Origin: Paenibacillus mendelii
GTDB lineage: Bacteria; Bacillota; Bacilli; Paenibacillales; Paenibacillaceae
Length of the DNA: 64,000 bases
Direction: 5' to 3'
Assembly (NCBI RefSeq): GCF_024498075.1
Contig: NZ_JANHOF010000005.1
Location: 429,448 to 493,447, forward strand
Both the position numbers and the translations under genes were made by a program. Below, one piece after another: positions 1 through 9,149 of the stretch. The notes below the pieces were generated by a model. It was not told the DNA's origin. It saw only the letters and a list, made by a program, of their open reading frames with translations, and made no database searches. Each line of letters begins with the position of its first letter. Position 1 is the first letter of the stretch.

Positions 1-27
1 TAGAACGAAAAGATGGGGGAGACGCAT

Positions 28-1314
28 ATGAAACCGGTAAAAGTAGGATTGCTCGGACTCGGAACGGTCGGTACGGGTGTTGTTCGCATCGTAGAAGGTC
101 ATCAGGTTGATTTGGAAAGCCAGGTTGGCTCGCCGATCATTATCGAGAAGGTGCTCGTACAGAATAAGAGTAAGGCTCGGAGTATTAACATAGATCCCGA
201 TAAGTTGACTGAGGATCCATGGGAAATTATTCATAACCCTGAAATCGATGTTGTCGTTGAAGTTATGGGCGGCATTGAGCAAACCAAAGGTTATATTCTT
301 GAAGCGCTTGCACGCGGTAAGCATGTCGTAACAGCCAATAAGGATTTAATGGCGCTACACGGTCCGGAAATTTTGGCAAAGGCGCAGGAGCAGCAGTGCG
401 ACATCCTATATGAAGCGAGCGTTGCCGGCGGAATTCCAATCATACGGACACTGATCGAGGGCTTCTCATCCGATCGGATTACGAAAATAATGGGCATCGT
501 GAACGGCACGACCAACTATATCCTGTCGAAGATGAGTCAAGAAGGCGCTGCCTATGCTGACGTGCTGAAGGAAGCGCAGGAGCTTGGTTATGCAGAGGCC
601 GATCCGACATCCGATGTCGAAGGACTGGATGCGGCGCGTAAGATGACGATTCTTGCGACACTCGGCTTCCGAGCGAACGTTGCACTCGAGGACGTCGATG
701 TGAAAGGGATATCGTCGGTTAGCCGCGAAGACATCGCTTACGGTAAGCGGCTTGGCTATGAAGTGAAGCTGCTCGGCATTGCGGAGCGTCAAGACGAGTT
801 TATTAGCGTCAGCGTACAACCGACCATGGTTAGAAACACGCATCCGATCGCGGGCGTCAACGGTGTATTTAACGCCGTTTATGTATATGGCGAAGCGGTT
901 GGAGAGACGATGTTCTACGGAGCGGGTGCAGGCGAGCTGCCGACGGCAACATCTATTGTAGCCGATCTGGTGGCTGTCGTTAAGAATTTGAAGCTCGGCG
1001 TCAACGGCAAACAACTGACACTGACATATAAGGAGAAGAAGCTCAAAACGGACGAGCAGATTTCTTCGAAATATTTTATGCTGCTGCATGTGGATGACCG
1101 GGCTGGCGTTCTCGCTCGTATTACACAGGCGTTCGCGGACACCGAGGTCAGTCTGGAATCCGTTGTTCAACAGCCTAACCCGTCCCATCCGGAAGCGGAA
1201 ATCATCATCATTACACATGACGCGAGCAAAGCATCGGTGAACAAGGTGCTTGCGGCGTTCAACGATATGGACGTTGTGAAGTGCGTGAAGAGCGTGTACC
1301 GCGTCGAAGGCTAA
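28..1314 (+). CDS. hom: Homoserine dehydrogenase
   Basis: Reduces aspartate semialdehyde to homoserine with NAD(P)H, the branch point to threonine and methionine. The 428-residue protein opens with a Rossmann dinucleotide-binding loop GLGTVG at residues 10-15, has the catalytic homoserine dehydrogenase domain in the middle, and ends with an ACT regulatory domain from about residue 350 (FMLLHVDDRAGVLARI), the family's feedback-control domain. The start at 28 is chosen because GGGGGAGA lies just before it; an in-frame ATG at 13 lies upstream of that site. It heads hom-thrC-thrB, so it probably supplies threonine synthesis directly. Family call is certain; the ligand sensed by the ACT domain is inferred. 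Confidence 0.97.
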   Translation: MKPVKVGLLGLGTVGTGVVRIVEGHQVDLESQVGSPIIIEKVLVQNKSKARSINIDPDKLTEDPWEIIHNPEIDVVVEVMGGIEQTKGYILEALARGKHVVTANKDLMALHGPEILAKAQEQQCDILYEASVAGGIPIIRTLIEGFSSDRITKIMGIVNGTTNYILSKMSQEGAAYADVLKEAQELGYAEADPTSDVEGLDAARKMTILATLGFRANVALEDVDVKGISSVSREDIAYGKRLGYEVKLLGIAERQDEFISVSVQPTMVRNTHPIAGVNGVFNAVYVYGEAVGETMFYGAGAGELPTATSIVADLVAVVKNLKLGVNGKQLTLTYKEKKLKTDEQISSKYFMLLHVDDRAGVLARITQAFADTEVSLESVVQQPNPSHPEAEIIIITHDASKASVNKVLAAFNDMDVVKCVKSVYRVEG

Positions 1315-1349
1315 CCAATACCCTTACAATAAAGGAGTCTTAACCGTTT

Positions 1350-2417
1350 ATGAGATACATGGGATTGATACAAACATTCAAAGAGAACTTGCCGGTTACC
1401 GACAAGACACCGTTGCTTACCCTTCAAGAAGGCAATACACCGCTCGTGCGGGCGGAAAATTTGTCGGAAGAGCTCGGGCTGGATCTTTACTTTAAATATG
1501 AAGGCTTAAACCCTACTGGATCGTTCAAAGACCGCGGTATGGTTATGGCAGTAGCCAAAGCGATGGAGGAAGGCAGCAAGACGATAATGTGCGCCTCTAC
1601 GGGTAATACGTCGGCTGCAGCGGCGGCTTATGCGGCACGCGGCGGGTTGAACTGCATCGTCATCATTCCGAATAATAACATTGCGCTCGGTAAGCTTGCT
1701 CAAGCCATCATATATGGTGCCAAAGTTATTGCCATCGAAGGCAACTTCGACCGGGCATTGGAAATCGTTCGCGAAATTACGGCCAAGCATCCGATTACGC
1801 TAGTCAATTCTGTCAATCCATACCGGATTGAAGGGCAGAAAACGGCTGCATTCGAAGTGAGCGAGCAGCTTGGCAAGGCTCCGGACTACCTAGCGATTCC
1901 TGTAGGTAATGCGGGCAACATTTCCGCTTACTGGAAAGGCTTTAAGGAGTATCATGCCGCAGGCAAGATCTCTTCTCTGCCGAAGATGGTCGGCTTTGAA
2001 GCCGAGGGCGCAATGGCCATCGTCAAAGGAGAGCCAATTGCGGATCCGGAAACAGTGGCGACTGCCATCCGTATCGGTAACCCGGCCAGCTGGAAAACAG
2101 CTGTTGCGGCGGCGGAAGAATCAGGCGGGCAAATTAACTTTGTCACGGATGAAGAAATTCTTCATGCTTATAAGACGATTGCTGCACGCGAGGGGATATT
2201 TGCGGAGCCTGCGTCGGCAGCCTCTATTGCAGGCGTAATGAAATTGAAGCGCGAAGGCGTGTTCAAGGGCGGCGAGACGGTCGTCTGCGTGTTGACAGGC
2301 CATGGTCTGAAGGATCCTAATATCGCGATTAAAAGCGTGAATGCAGAGCCGATGGTCGTTGCGGATACCGAAGAGGCGGTTATGGAGGCAATTCGCAAGC
2401 TGGAAGGTGAAGCGTAA
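1350..2417 (+). CDS. thrC: Threonine synthase
   Basis: PLP enzyme converting O-phosphohomoserine to threonine and phosphate. The 355-residue protein is the short Bacillus-type synthase. The PLP lysine lies in the motif [10 protein letters not shown] near residue 60, followed by the Ser/Thr-rich cofactor loop [16 protein letters not shown] and the glycine loop [21 protein letters not shown] at 1331-1338 precedes the ATG; a second in-frame ATG at 1359 is possible. It lies 35 bp after hom and its last base overlaps the thrB start, so the three are surely cotranscribed. Confidence 0.97.
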   Translation: MRYMGLIQTFKENLPVTDKTPLLTLQEGNTPLVRAENLSEELGLDLYFKYEGLNPTGSFKDRGMVMAVAKAMEEGSKTIMCASTGNTSAAAAAYAARGGLNCIVIIPNNNIALGKLAQAIIYGAKVIAIEGNFDRALEIVREITAKHPITLVNSVNPYRIEGQKTAAFEVSEQLGKAPDYLAIPVGNAGNISAYWKGFKEYHAAGKISSLPKMVGFEAEGAMAIVKGEPIADPETVATAIRIGNPASWKTAVAAAEESGGQINFVTDEEILHAYKTIAAREGIFAEPASAASIAGVMKLKREGVFKGGETVVCVLTGHGLKDPNIAIKSVNAEPMVVADTEEAVMEAIRKLEGEA

Positions 2418-3394
2418 TGACAGAACGCCGGGTAATCGTGAAGGTGCCGGCCAGTACGGCCAATCTCGGACCGGGATTCGATACGCTCGGCATGGCGCTA
2501 TCGCTGTATGCTTGGATCGAGCTAGCAGCATCTGAAGATGAAACGGTTATTAACCTTTATGGCAGCGGTTTGGAAGGTGTGCCTAGGGACAAGTCCAATC
2601 TGATCTATAAAGTTGCGCAACTTGTATTTAAAGAAGCGGGTGTCGCTGTACCCGAGCTGCATATTTCGATGTACAGCGACATTCCGTTAACAAGAGGGCT
2701 AGGCAGCAGTGCGTCAGCAATCGTTGGGGCGCTGGTTGCGGCGAATGCGCTCATCGGAAGTCCGCTAACCGAGGATCGCTTATTCCAGCTAGCAACCAAG
2801 CTCGAAGGGCATCCGGACAATGTTGGGGCATCGCTGTTCGGCGGCATTGTCGTCTCCGCTTGGGATGGTACCCGGGCGGAGAAGGTGCGGCTGGAGCCGC
2901 ATCCGGAGCTGGAAGTGCTCGTTGCTATACCGGCGTTTCAATTGGCTACTGAGAAAGCGCGTCATGCGCTTCCGAAGGAAATTGCAATGGGAGATGCCGT
3001 CTTTAATGTCGGCTGCAGTTCTCTTCTTGTTGCAGCTTTTGCAAGCGGTCAATTGGAGCTGATCGGACATGCCATGCGGGACCGGCTTCACCAGCCTTAT
3101 CGCGCTGCTTTCATTCCGGGAATGGCGGAGATTCTGGAGAAAGCGACGGAACATGGCGCGCTGGGAACTGCGCTGAGCGGAGCCGGACCAACGCTGTTGG
3201 CACTAGTCGAAGCAAGCAGTCCACGGAAGGACGAGCTTGAGCAATTTCTGCTTGCAACGCTGCGCAGAGAAGGTATCGAGGCAAAGACTTTATGGCTGAA
3301 GCCATGCGCAGGCGGACCAGAGGTAACCACGCTGGTACGCGATGAAGTCGTTCCGGCTTTCATGGAGCGCATTAAAGGAGAAGTCAAGGCATGA
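2417..3394 (+). CDS. thrB: Homoserine kinase
   Basis: GHMP-family kinase phosphorylating homoserine at O, the step before threonine synthase. An N-terminal PASTANLGPGFD motif (about residues 10-21) and the ATP-binding glycine/serine loop LTRGLGSSASAIVGAL (about residues 90-105) mark the family, and a C-terminal GALGTALSGAGPT motif completes the fold. Its length of 325 residues is slightly longer than most. The start overlaps the thrC stop (TAATGA) and its end overlaps the pheA start (ATGA), implying translational coupling across thrC-thrB-pheA. Confidence 0.97.
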   Translation: MTERRVIVKVPASTANLGPGFDTLGMALSLYAWIELAASEDETVINLYGSGLEGVPRDKSNLIYKVAQLVFKEAGVAVPELHISMYSDIPLTRGLGSSASAIVGALVAANALIGSPLTEDRLFQLATKLEGHPDNVGASLFGGIVVSAWDGTRAEKVRLEPHPELEVLVAIPAFQLATEKARHALPKEIAMGDAVFNVGCSSLLVAAFASGQLELIGHAMRDRLHQPYRAAFIPGMAEILEKATEHGALGTALSGAGPTLLALVEASSPRKDELEQFLLATLRREGIEAKTLWLKPCAGGPEVTTLVRDEVVPAFMERIKGEVKA

Positions 3395-4257
3395 TTAATG
3401 TAGCATTGCTGCCGCAAGGTTCGGTCTCGGACGAAGCGGCCCGTTATCTGTTTGCAGGAACAGAGGTGGACCTGAACTACCATAAACTCATTGCGGATGT
3501 TTTTCTATCGACAGCTAACGGCCGTACCGATTACAGTGTCATTCCAATCGAGAACACGATTGAAGGATCCGTAAGCTTGCATATGGATTGGATCGTTCAT
3601 GAGGTCGATCTCCCGATTCAGGCGGAGTGGATCTATCCATCCATTCAAAATTTAATTGGTCGTCTCGATGAACTCGCCGGCGATAATCAAGCGGTTGATT
3701 ACAGCCGCGTTGTGAAGGTGTTAAGCCATCCTGTCGCTATGGCGCAGTGCCTGCAATACATCCGCGAGCATCTGCCTCACGCTGACCTTGAGCATGTGAG
3801 CAGCACCGCTGAAGCCGTCAGAATCGTACGCGATCACCCTCAGAGCGGTTGGGCGGCGATCGGCACTACGATAGCAGCGGCAAACAACGGATTGGATGTC
3901 TTGGACAAGGGCGTAACGGATCATGATAACAATTACACACGTTTCCTTCTCGTTGGCGAGAAGCCGTTCACGGTCCGATCCTCGGAGAAACAAAAGACAA
4001 GCATCCTCGTTACGCTGCCGGAGGATTTCCCTGGTGCCCTGCATCAGCTGCTTTCGGTATTCGCATGGCGCCGCATTAATCTATCGCGCATCGAATCGCG
4101 CCCAACGAAGAAGAAGCTGGGCAACTACTATTTCTTTATTGATATCGAGATGTCGCTCGATTCCGTCTTATTACCGGCTGCTTTCACCGAAATCGAAGCG
4201 CTGGGCTGTCAAATCCGAATTTTAGGTAGCTATCCGAGCTTTACATATGAAGGCTAA
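3391..4257 (+). CDS. pheA: Prephenate dehydratase
   Basis: Converts prephenate to phenylpyruvate in phenylalanine synthesis. It is a 288-residue monofunctional enzyme without chorismate mutase. The PDT domain has PQGSVSDEAA near the N-terminus, IPIENTIEGSV around residue 52, and NNYTRFLLVG around residue 177, the conserved TRF catalytic motif. A C-terminal ACT domain carries GALHQLL and ESRP, the family's phenylalanine-binding signatures, so feedback inhibition by Phe is expected. It overlaps thrB by 4 bp, placing aromatic and threonine synthesis on one message. Confidence 0.96.
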   Translation: MINVALLPQGSVSDEAARYLFAGTEVDLNYHKLIADVFLSTANGRTDYSVIPIENTIEGSVSLHMDWIVHEVDLPIQAEWIYPSIQNLIGRLDELAGDNQAVDYSRVVKVLSHPVAMAQCLQYIREHLPHADLEHVSSTAEAVRIVRDHPQSGWAAIGTTIAAANNGLDVLDKGVTDHDNNYTRFLLVGEKPFTVRSSEKQKTSILVTLPEDFPGALHQLLSVFAWRRINLSRIESRPTKKKLGNYYFFIDIEMSLDSVLLPAAFTEIEALGCQIRILGSYPSFTYEG

Positions 4258-4293
4258 CGAAAGGTTCAATTAACCTGGAGGTGTTTACCTATC

Positions 4294-5175
4294 ATGGCAG
4301 AGCAAGTTATCTATTTAAACGGAGAGTTCGTCACGAAAGAAAATGCAAAAGTCTCGGTATACGATCATGGCTTTCTATACGGAGACGGTATATTTGAAGG
4401 CATTCGCATCTATAACGGGAACATTTTCAAATGCAAGGAGCATCTTAATCGACTGTACGATTCAGCCAAATCGATCATGCTGGACATTCCCCTCTCCTAT
4501 GAAGAGATGGAGGCAGCATTAGTGGAAACGATTCAGCGCAATGACATGCAGGACGGTTATATCCGCCTCGTGGTTTCCCGCGGACCGGGCAATCTGGGGC
4601 TTGATCCGAAACGCTGCCCGAGTGCATGGGTTATCATTATTGTCGAACAGCTGGCGATTTACCCTGAGGAGGCGTATAAGAACGGCTTGATTTCGGTCTC
4701 GGTATCTCAGCGCCGCAATATTCCGGATGCGCTTAATCCTAAGATCAAATCCTTGAATTATTTGAATAATATTCTCGTGAAGATTCAAGCTAATCTAGCC
4801 GGCGTCGGCGAAGCCATTATGCTTAATTCGCAGGGCTATGTAGCCGAAGGGTCCAGCGACAACATCTTCATCATTAAGAATGACGTGGTATACACGCCGC
4901 CTTGTTATGTTGGAGCGCTTGAAGGAATTACGCGAGCGGCTATTATGGAACTATGCGATAAACTGGGCTATACGCTGAAAGAGATTCCTTTCACATTGCA
5001 TGATGTTTATGTTGCGGATGAAGTCTTCTTCACGGGCACGGCAGCGGAAGTCATTGCGGTTCGCGAAGTAGATGGACGTACGATCGGCACAGGGAAAGCG
5101 GGTCCGATTACCACGCATTTGCTGGAAGAATTCCGCAAGCTAGTCGATATCGATGGCGTGCAGGTGTTTAAATAA
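4294..5175 (+). CDS. ilvE: Branched-chain amino acid aminotransferase
   Basis: Class IV fold PLP aminotransferase, last step of Val, Leu and Ile synthesis. N-terminal YLNGEFV and YDHGFLYGDGIFEGIRIYNG are class IV hallmarks. The PLP lysine is in KIKSLNYLNN near residue 151, and the phosphate-binding loops EGSSDNIF and FTGTAAEVIAV follow. The 293-residue length is normal. GGAGGTG at 4276-4282 precedes the ATG. It lies 36 bp after pheA and is followed by a terminator, so it probably closes the operon. A D-amino acid aminotransferase is the main alternative in this fold but fits the motifs less well. Confidence 0.93.
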   Translation: MAEQVIYLNGEFVTKENAKVSVYDHGFLYGDGIFEGIRIYNGNIFKCKEHLNRLYDSAKSIMLDIPLSYEEMEAALVETIQRNDMQDGYIRLVVSRGPGNLGLDPKRCPSAWVIIIVEQLAIYPEEAYKNGLISVSVSQRRNIPDALNPKIKSLNYLNNILVKIQANLAGVGEAIMLNSQGYVAEGSSDNIFIIKNDVVYTPPCYVGALEGITRAAIMELCDKLGYTLKEIPFTLHDVYVADEVFFTGTAAEVIAVREVDGRTIGTGKAGPITTHLLEEFRKLVDIDGVQVFK

Positions 5176-5186
5176 CGAATAGAAAG

Positions 5187-5233
5187 TTGAGGCTCTTGCC
5201 GGCGGTATGCCGGACGGGTCTCAATTTTTTTTT
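5187..5233 (+). terminator. Intrinsic terminator after ilvE
   Basis: GC-rich hairpin (TTGAGGCTC...GGGTCTCAA with inner GCCGGC/GCCGG pairing around GGTAT) followed by nine T. It closes the hom-ilvE operon. Confidence 0.85.
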
Positions 5234-5337
5234 GCCTCTTGGGGGGACACTCGCCCACGTTCTGCATAGGATGTAGGGATTGATAACGGGCGATTGCCTG
5301 TTACGAATGTAAGAACGTGTCAGGAGGTTAGTGGCGA

Positions 5338-6969
5338 GTGAAAATTCATATTGTGAAAAAAGGCGAATCATTATACTTGATCGCACAGAAGTACGATGTC
5401 TCGCTGGAAGAAGTGCTGAAGCTTAACCCGAACATCACGAACCCGGACGTGATTGATGTCGGAGAGAAAGTGAAGATCCCTTCATCGAAGCCTGCCGACA
5501 TGAACATTCTACACCAGCATGTGGTGGTTCAGGGCGACACGCTGTGGAAGCTGTCTAAGGCTTGGGGTGTACCGTTAAGCGACATGATCAAGGCAAATCC
5601 GCAGCTGAAAAACCCGAACGTGCTGCTGACAGGTGAAGTGGTCAATATTCCGAAGCCGGGAATGACGGCCACGTTACCGGGCACGAATGAATCCCAGAGT
5701 GAAGAAGGAACGCATCATCCGCTTCATCCGATGTCTGTGATGCAAGGCGTTCAAGGCTTGATGGGCAAAATTCCAACAGGCAAAATACCTACAGGAGCGC
5801 TTGGAGCGCTTGTCGGTAAGAAACCAACGGCTCCGATCGCGACAAACGTTCCTAAAGCGGAGACGGCACCGAAGGAGGTTCCTTCACCGGTACCAGCGCC
5901 TGCATCCAATCAGGCACCGGATGTTTCGTCGAACGTTACGCCGAATGTATCGCCTAATGTACAGCCTAATATATCGCCGAATGTTAACGTTGCACCGAAC
6001 ATCGCTCCTAATGTAGCACCAAATGTGTCGCCTAACGTAGCGCCAGCTCCAATGCCGCTGCAAAAACCTGCGGCAGAAAAGCCAGCAGAGAAGAAGGGTT
6101 ACCCGGTACATGTACAATATGAGCAGCACATCGATTTATTTCAACAATACGGCGTGCCTGCGACTGAAGTGATGTCACTATATGATATGCCGACAATGCC
6201 GGAGGCTGTGTCTCCTGTACAGATGGGTCATCATGGCTATGGTTACGGTCAGCCGCAAGTCTCGCCGACAGCCGGCGGCTACGGCTGGCAGCAGCCGCTC
6301 GTCAGCCCAGCCTCGCAAGGAATGCCGGATTGGTGTCCACCCGAGAATCTTGGAGCATCTACGCTGCCATGGGGAGCGCCGAATCCTGTTCCGCATGGCT
6401 ATGGTTACCAAGCCACGCCTTACCAAGAGACGGGTTTGAGCCCATTCGGGATGGGTGAAGATTGCGGACCTTATGGACTGTCGCCGATGAGTGAAGGCCC
6501 GCATGGATACGGATATGGCTCCGGAATGGTGTCGCCGATGAGTGAAGGCCCGCATGGATACGGATATGACTCCGGAATGGTGTCACCGATGAGTGAAGGC
6601 CCGCATGGATACGGATACGGCTCCGGAATGGTATCACCGATGAGTGAAGGTCCTTATGGTCAAGGATATGGATATGGTCCATCGGGTATATCTCCTGCAG
6701 CGAATAGTCCTTGGAATATGCCGTTCGGCCACGGACAAGGGCAGATGAATCCGAGTCAAACGGCCGAGACATCCGAGAAGCCTTGCAAATGCGGTTGTAA
6801 AGATAAACGTGAAGATTCGGAAGACGACGAGCCGGAAGCGAAAGTGAAGCTGTCGCATAGCAATAAGACAGCGGCCCCCCGCAAACCTGCCAAGAAAGCC
6901 GTCGTACACTCATCCCGCCCCGTGACGCCCAAACGCCGAAGCGGAAGTCTCCCTTGGATTAATCAATAA
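5338..6969 (+). CDS. SafA-like LysM spore coat assembly protein with glycine/tyrosine repeats
   Basis: The 543-residue protein starts with two LysM domains, residues about 2-48 (IHIVKKGESLYLIAQKY) and 57-103 (HVVVQGDTLWKLSKAW), which bind peptidoglycan-type glycans. A low-complexity part with about ten Pro-Asn-Val/Ile units follows at residues 195-237. Then comes a Gly/Tyr/His-rich region with nearly four copies of a 17-residue unit (MSEGPHGYGYGSGMVSP), a short cysteine cluster (CKCGCKDK) and a basic tail. The architecture and position near bofC match SafA, which directs inner coat assembly in Bacillus. The start is GTG with AGGAGG at 5322-5327. No signal peptide is present, as expected for a mother-cell coat protein. 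Function is inferred from domain order and synteny. Confidence 0.82.
   Translation: MKIHIVKKGESLYLIAQKYDVSLEEVLKLNPNITNPDVIDVGEKVKIPSSKPADMNILHQHVVVQGDTLWKLSKAWGVPLSDMIKANPQLKNPNVLLTGEVVNIPKPGMTATLPGTNESQSEEGTHHPLHPMSVMQGVQGLMGKIPTGKIPTGALGALVGKKPTAPIATNVPKAETAPKEVPSPVPAPASNQAPDVSSNVTPNVSPNVQPNISPNVNVAPNIAPNVAPNVSPNVAPAPMPLQKPAAEKPAEKKGYPVHVQYEQHIDLFQQYGVPATEVMSLYDMPTMPEAVSPVQMGHHGYGYGQPQVSPTAGGYGWQQPLVSPASQGMPDWCPPENLGASTLPWGAPNPVPHGYGYQATPYQETGLSPFGMGEDCGPYGLSPMSEGPHGYGYGSGMVSPMSEGPHGYGYDSGMVSPMSEGPHGYGYGSGMVSPMSEGPYGQGYGYGPSGISPAANSPWNMPFGHGQGQMNPSQTAETSEKPCKCGCKDKREDSEDDEPEAKVKLSHSNKTAAPRKPAKKAVVHSSRPVTPKRRSGSLPWINQ
6487..6690 (+). repeat. 51-bp in-frame tandem repeat, nearly four copies
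   Basis: Units start at 6487, 6538, 6589 and 6640, the last partial and diverged. The first three are almost identical in DNA, encoding MSEGPHGYGY(G/D)SGMVSP. The DNA identity suggests recent expansion, so copy number may vary between strains. Confidence 0.9.
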
Positions 6970-6992
6970 CTATTGTTGAACGGGCTGGGCGT

Positions 6993-7049
6993 GAACAAAG
7001 AATTTATTGCGGACTCTCCAAGGCTAAATTGGGGAGTTTTTTCTTTGTG
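6993..7049 (+). terminator. Probable terminator after the LysM coat gene
   Basis: ACTCTCC/GGGGAGT stem followed by six T, nested in an outer ACAAAGAA/TTCTTTGT pairing. The inner stem is imperfect. Confidence 0.6.
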
Positions 7050-7078
7050 CATAGGGACGCTTCACTTATTCCATGCAT
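7048..7078 (+). promoter_or_regulatory. Candidate sigma-G-like promoter for bofC
   Basis: TGCATA at 7048-7053 matches the forespore -35 consensus TGMATA, with 18 bp before CATGCAT at 7072-7078, a partial match to the -10 CATAMTA. B. subtilis bofC is a sigma-G gene, which supports the reading, but the -10 is weak. Confidence 0.35.
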
Positions 7079-7133
7079 ATTTCCCCAGAGGTGGAGAGAG
7101 ACTAACAAAAAAGGGGAAATGGGGAGTTCCGAT

Positions 7134-7823
7134 ATGAAGGAATTCAGCCTCTGGAAACAATTAAAGAAACGTCTGAGGCGAGGAAGAAGATCCGTTCTGA
7201 CATTGGGCTGTTTGCTGGGAATGCTCACGCTTATGATGCCGCATACAGCTCTTGCGGCGAATGCGCTGCAGCAATCCGCTCATCCGGTCTTATTGCCCGC
7301 GCTGGCAAAGGTTAACAACCTGGACCGGATTGAAGTAAATGAGCCAAGCCGGAGCGTTATTGCGAAGCTAGCATCGCAGGAAGGTCCTTTCACGGTGAAA
7401 TTGCATCGAACCTATCTGTGTGGTGAAGAGTGGAGCGCACTCGGCAGCGTGGATGCGAATACGGTTATTCGCATGCTCAGGCAGCATCCTGAATGGATGG
7501 CCATGTTAGATAAGGACGGCACCGTTACGATGGAACAGAAGATTGACGACTTATCCGAGGGATGCAAGCGCAGCGCTTACTTTAGCGTCGATAAAGCAGG
7601 GAATCTGTCGCTGTTTGACGGTCCGCCCAAAAAAGAAAAGGTTCTGCGAACCTTCTTTCAGCTCGATGTCCAGTACATGGAAAGCAGTCTTCCCAAAGAG
7701 CGGCTGGAGCAGCTTAACAACGGCATACGCGTCAGCGATAAGGACGAGTATAACAGCGTGCTGTCGACCTTCAGCGACTATGCGCTCGATCAAAGCGAGC
7801 GAGTCATGAAACCAACCTATTGA
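7134..7823 (+). CDS. bofC: Bypass-of-forespore C protein BofC
   Basis: BofC is a secreted forespore protein that tunes the SpoIVB protease signal activating mother-cell sigma-K. This 229-residue protein has a basic N-terminus, a hydrophobic signal segment at about residues 20-41 ending in LAAN, and the family signature LHRTYLCGEEWSALG, followed by a C-terminal alpha/beta domain with EGCKRSAYF. The start at 7134 is preferred because GGGGAG (7121-7126) is well spaced; ATG 7119 is in frame but close to its own site. Synteny with ruv genes matches B. subtilis bofC-ruvA-ruvB. Confidence 0.88.
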   Translation: MKEFSLWKQLKKRLRRGRRSVLTLGCLLGMLTLMMPHTALAANALQQSAHPVLLPALAKVNNLDRIEVNEPSRSVIAKLASQEGPFTVKLHRTYLCGEEWSALGSVDANTVIRMLRQHPEWMAMLDKDGTVTMEQKIDDLSEGCKRSAYFSVDKAGNLSLFDGPPKKEKVLRTFFQLDVQYMESSLPKERLEQLNNGIRVSDKDEYNSVLSTFSDYALDQSERVMKPTY

Positions 7824-7836
7824 TGCGATAGAAGAG

Positions 7837-7868
7837 AAAGGAGGGCACGAGCTGCCGTCCTTTTTTTG
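7837..7868 (+). terminator. Terminator after bofC
   Basis: AAAGGAGGGCA / TGCCGTCCTTT stem with a CGAGC loop and a run of seven T. It separates bofC from the ruvC transcript. Confidence 0.8.
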
Positions 7869-7929
7869 TTGCGCGGCGAAAGGTATGACGATGTGGAACA
7901 AAACGCGTGTTCTCATTCCCGGAATCATT

Positions 7930-7938
7930 TGCTATAAT
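7930..7938 (+). promoter_or_regulatory. Extended -10 promoter for the ruvC operon
   Basis: TTTGC directly before TATAAT (7933-7938) gives a TGn extended -10. No good -35 is seen. It lies about 52 bp before the ruvC start and after the bofC terminator. Confidence 0.6.
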
Positions 7939-7990
7939 AAGAGGAAGTCCTATTTTTAATAATTCCCTATGGCGTGAGGAGAGAACCAGG

Positions 7991-8494
7991 TTGCGCGTAC
8001 TAGGCATAGATCCGGGCATAGCGATAGCCGGGTTCGGTTTTATTGATAAGATCGGGAGCAAGCTTGTTCCCGTACAGTACGGCTGCATTGAAACGGAAGC
8101 GCACACGCCTCAAGAAACGAGACTGAAGCAAGTCTATGATTCGGCCTGCGCGCTGATGGATAAATACAAGCCGGACACAGTTGCAGTGGAGAAGCTGTTT
8201 TTCAACAAGAATGTCACAACCGCGTTTGCGGTTGGACAAGCGCGGGGCGTAATCATCTTGGCGGCCGCACAGCGGGGACTCCCGGTTACGGAGTATACGC
8301 CGCTGCAAGTAAAGCAGGCGGTTGTCGGCTACGGAAGAGCGGAGAAACGCCAGGTGCAGGAGATGGTTCGCATGTTTCTGAAGTTGTCGGCTATACCTAA
8401 GCCGGACGATGTAGCGGATGCGCTTGCCGTCGCGATCTGCCATGCCCATTCATCCGTACTCACACAAAAAATTAACGAGGTGACCCGCCGGTGA
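7991..8494 (+). CDS. ruvC: Crossover junction endodeoxyribonuclease RuvC
   Basis: Resolves Holliday junctions by paired nicks together with RuvAB. The 167-residue protein has the RNase H-like fold with acidic residues D7 (GIDPG), E67 (AVEKLFF), D140 and D143 (PDDVADALA). The start is TTG, with AGGAGAG at 7978-7984; this gives the canonical MRVLGIDPG N-terminus, whereas the longer open frame has no conserved sequence upstream. B. subtilis lacks RuvC and uses RecU, so its presence distinguishes this lineage. The stop overlaps the ruvA GTG start. Confidence 0.95.
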   Translation: MRVLGIDPGIAIAGFGFIDKIGSKLVPVQYGCIETEAHTPQETRLKQVYDSACALMDKYKPDTVAVEKLFFNKNVTTAFAVGQARGVIILAAAQRGLPVTEYTPLQVKQAVVGYGRAEKRQVQEMVRMFLKLSAIPKPDDVADALAVAICHAHSSVLTQKINEVTRR

Positions 8495-9129
8495 TCGATT
8501 ATGTAAAAGGCAGGGTCGTGCATTGGGATACCGAATATGTCGTTGTCGATGTTCGGGACATAGGCTATCGTGTGTTTACGCCTAATCCGTACAGCTTTGC
8601 CAAGAGCGACGACGATGTCACGATCTTTACACATCATCATGTCCGTGAAGATGCTACATATTTGTTTGGTTTCACTACAAGAGAAGAGCAATCCATGTTT
8701 CGCAAGCTGCTCGAGGTCTCCGGCATCGGGCCGCGCGTTGCGCTGGGCATATTGGCCGGCGGAAAGCCGGAATCGGTAGCTGCTGCGATTAAACAGGAGA
8801 ATATCGGATTCCTAACCAAGCTTCCGGGGATCGGCAAGAAAACAGCGCAGCGTATGGTTCTGGACCTTAAGGACAAGCTGGATGCCTTTCATACGGGCTT
8901 TGCTTCGGCTGCTGTCGGGTTGGCGACGATGGACGATCTGTTCTCGGAGCCGGAAGGGAATGCAGACGGCGGCAAAGCTTGGCAGGAAGCAAGGGAAGCG
9001 CTTATGGCACTCGGCTATACGTCTGCTGAGCTTGAACGGGCATGGCATTCGCTGCAAGAAACGGTTAAGCCGGACGAGACGGTTGATTCGCTCATGAAAC
9101 GAGCGCTTCAGCAGTTGTTTAAAGGTTGA
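8491..9129 (+). CDS. ruvA: Holliday junction branch migration protein RuvA
   Basis: Tetrameric junction-binding protein that loads RuvB. The 212-residue protein has an N-terminal OB fold (MIDYVKGRV...[12 protein letters not shown]), paired helix-hairpin-helix motifs ([16 protein letters not shown] and [23 protein letters not shown]) and a C-terminal three-helix RuvB-binding domain ([19 protein letters not shown]). GTG start inside the ruvC stop; GAGGTGA at 8477-8483. Confidence 0.97.
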   Translation: MIDYVKGRVVHWDTEYVVVDVRDIGYRVFTPNPYSFAKSDDDVTIFTHHHVREDATYLFGFTTREEQSMFRKLLEVSGIGPRVALGILAGGKPESVAAAIKQENIGFLTKLPGIGKKTAQRMVLDLKDKLDAFHTGFASAAVGLATMDDLFSEPEGNADGGKAWQEAREALMALGYTSAELERAWHSLQETVKPDETVDSLMKRALQQLFKG

Positions 9130-9149
9130 GTGGAAAGGGGGATACGCCT

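Noticed and set aside
466..1218. Long minus-strand open frame inside hom
   Set aside because: It is the antisense shadow of a clear homoserine dehydrogenase; no ribosome-binding site or recognisable domain.
6487..6690. Non-coding satellite or CRISPR-like repeat
   Set aside because: The 51-bp period is a multiple of three and stays in frame inside the LysM coat protein.
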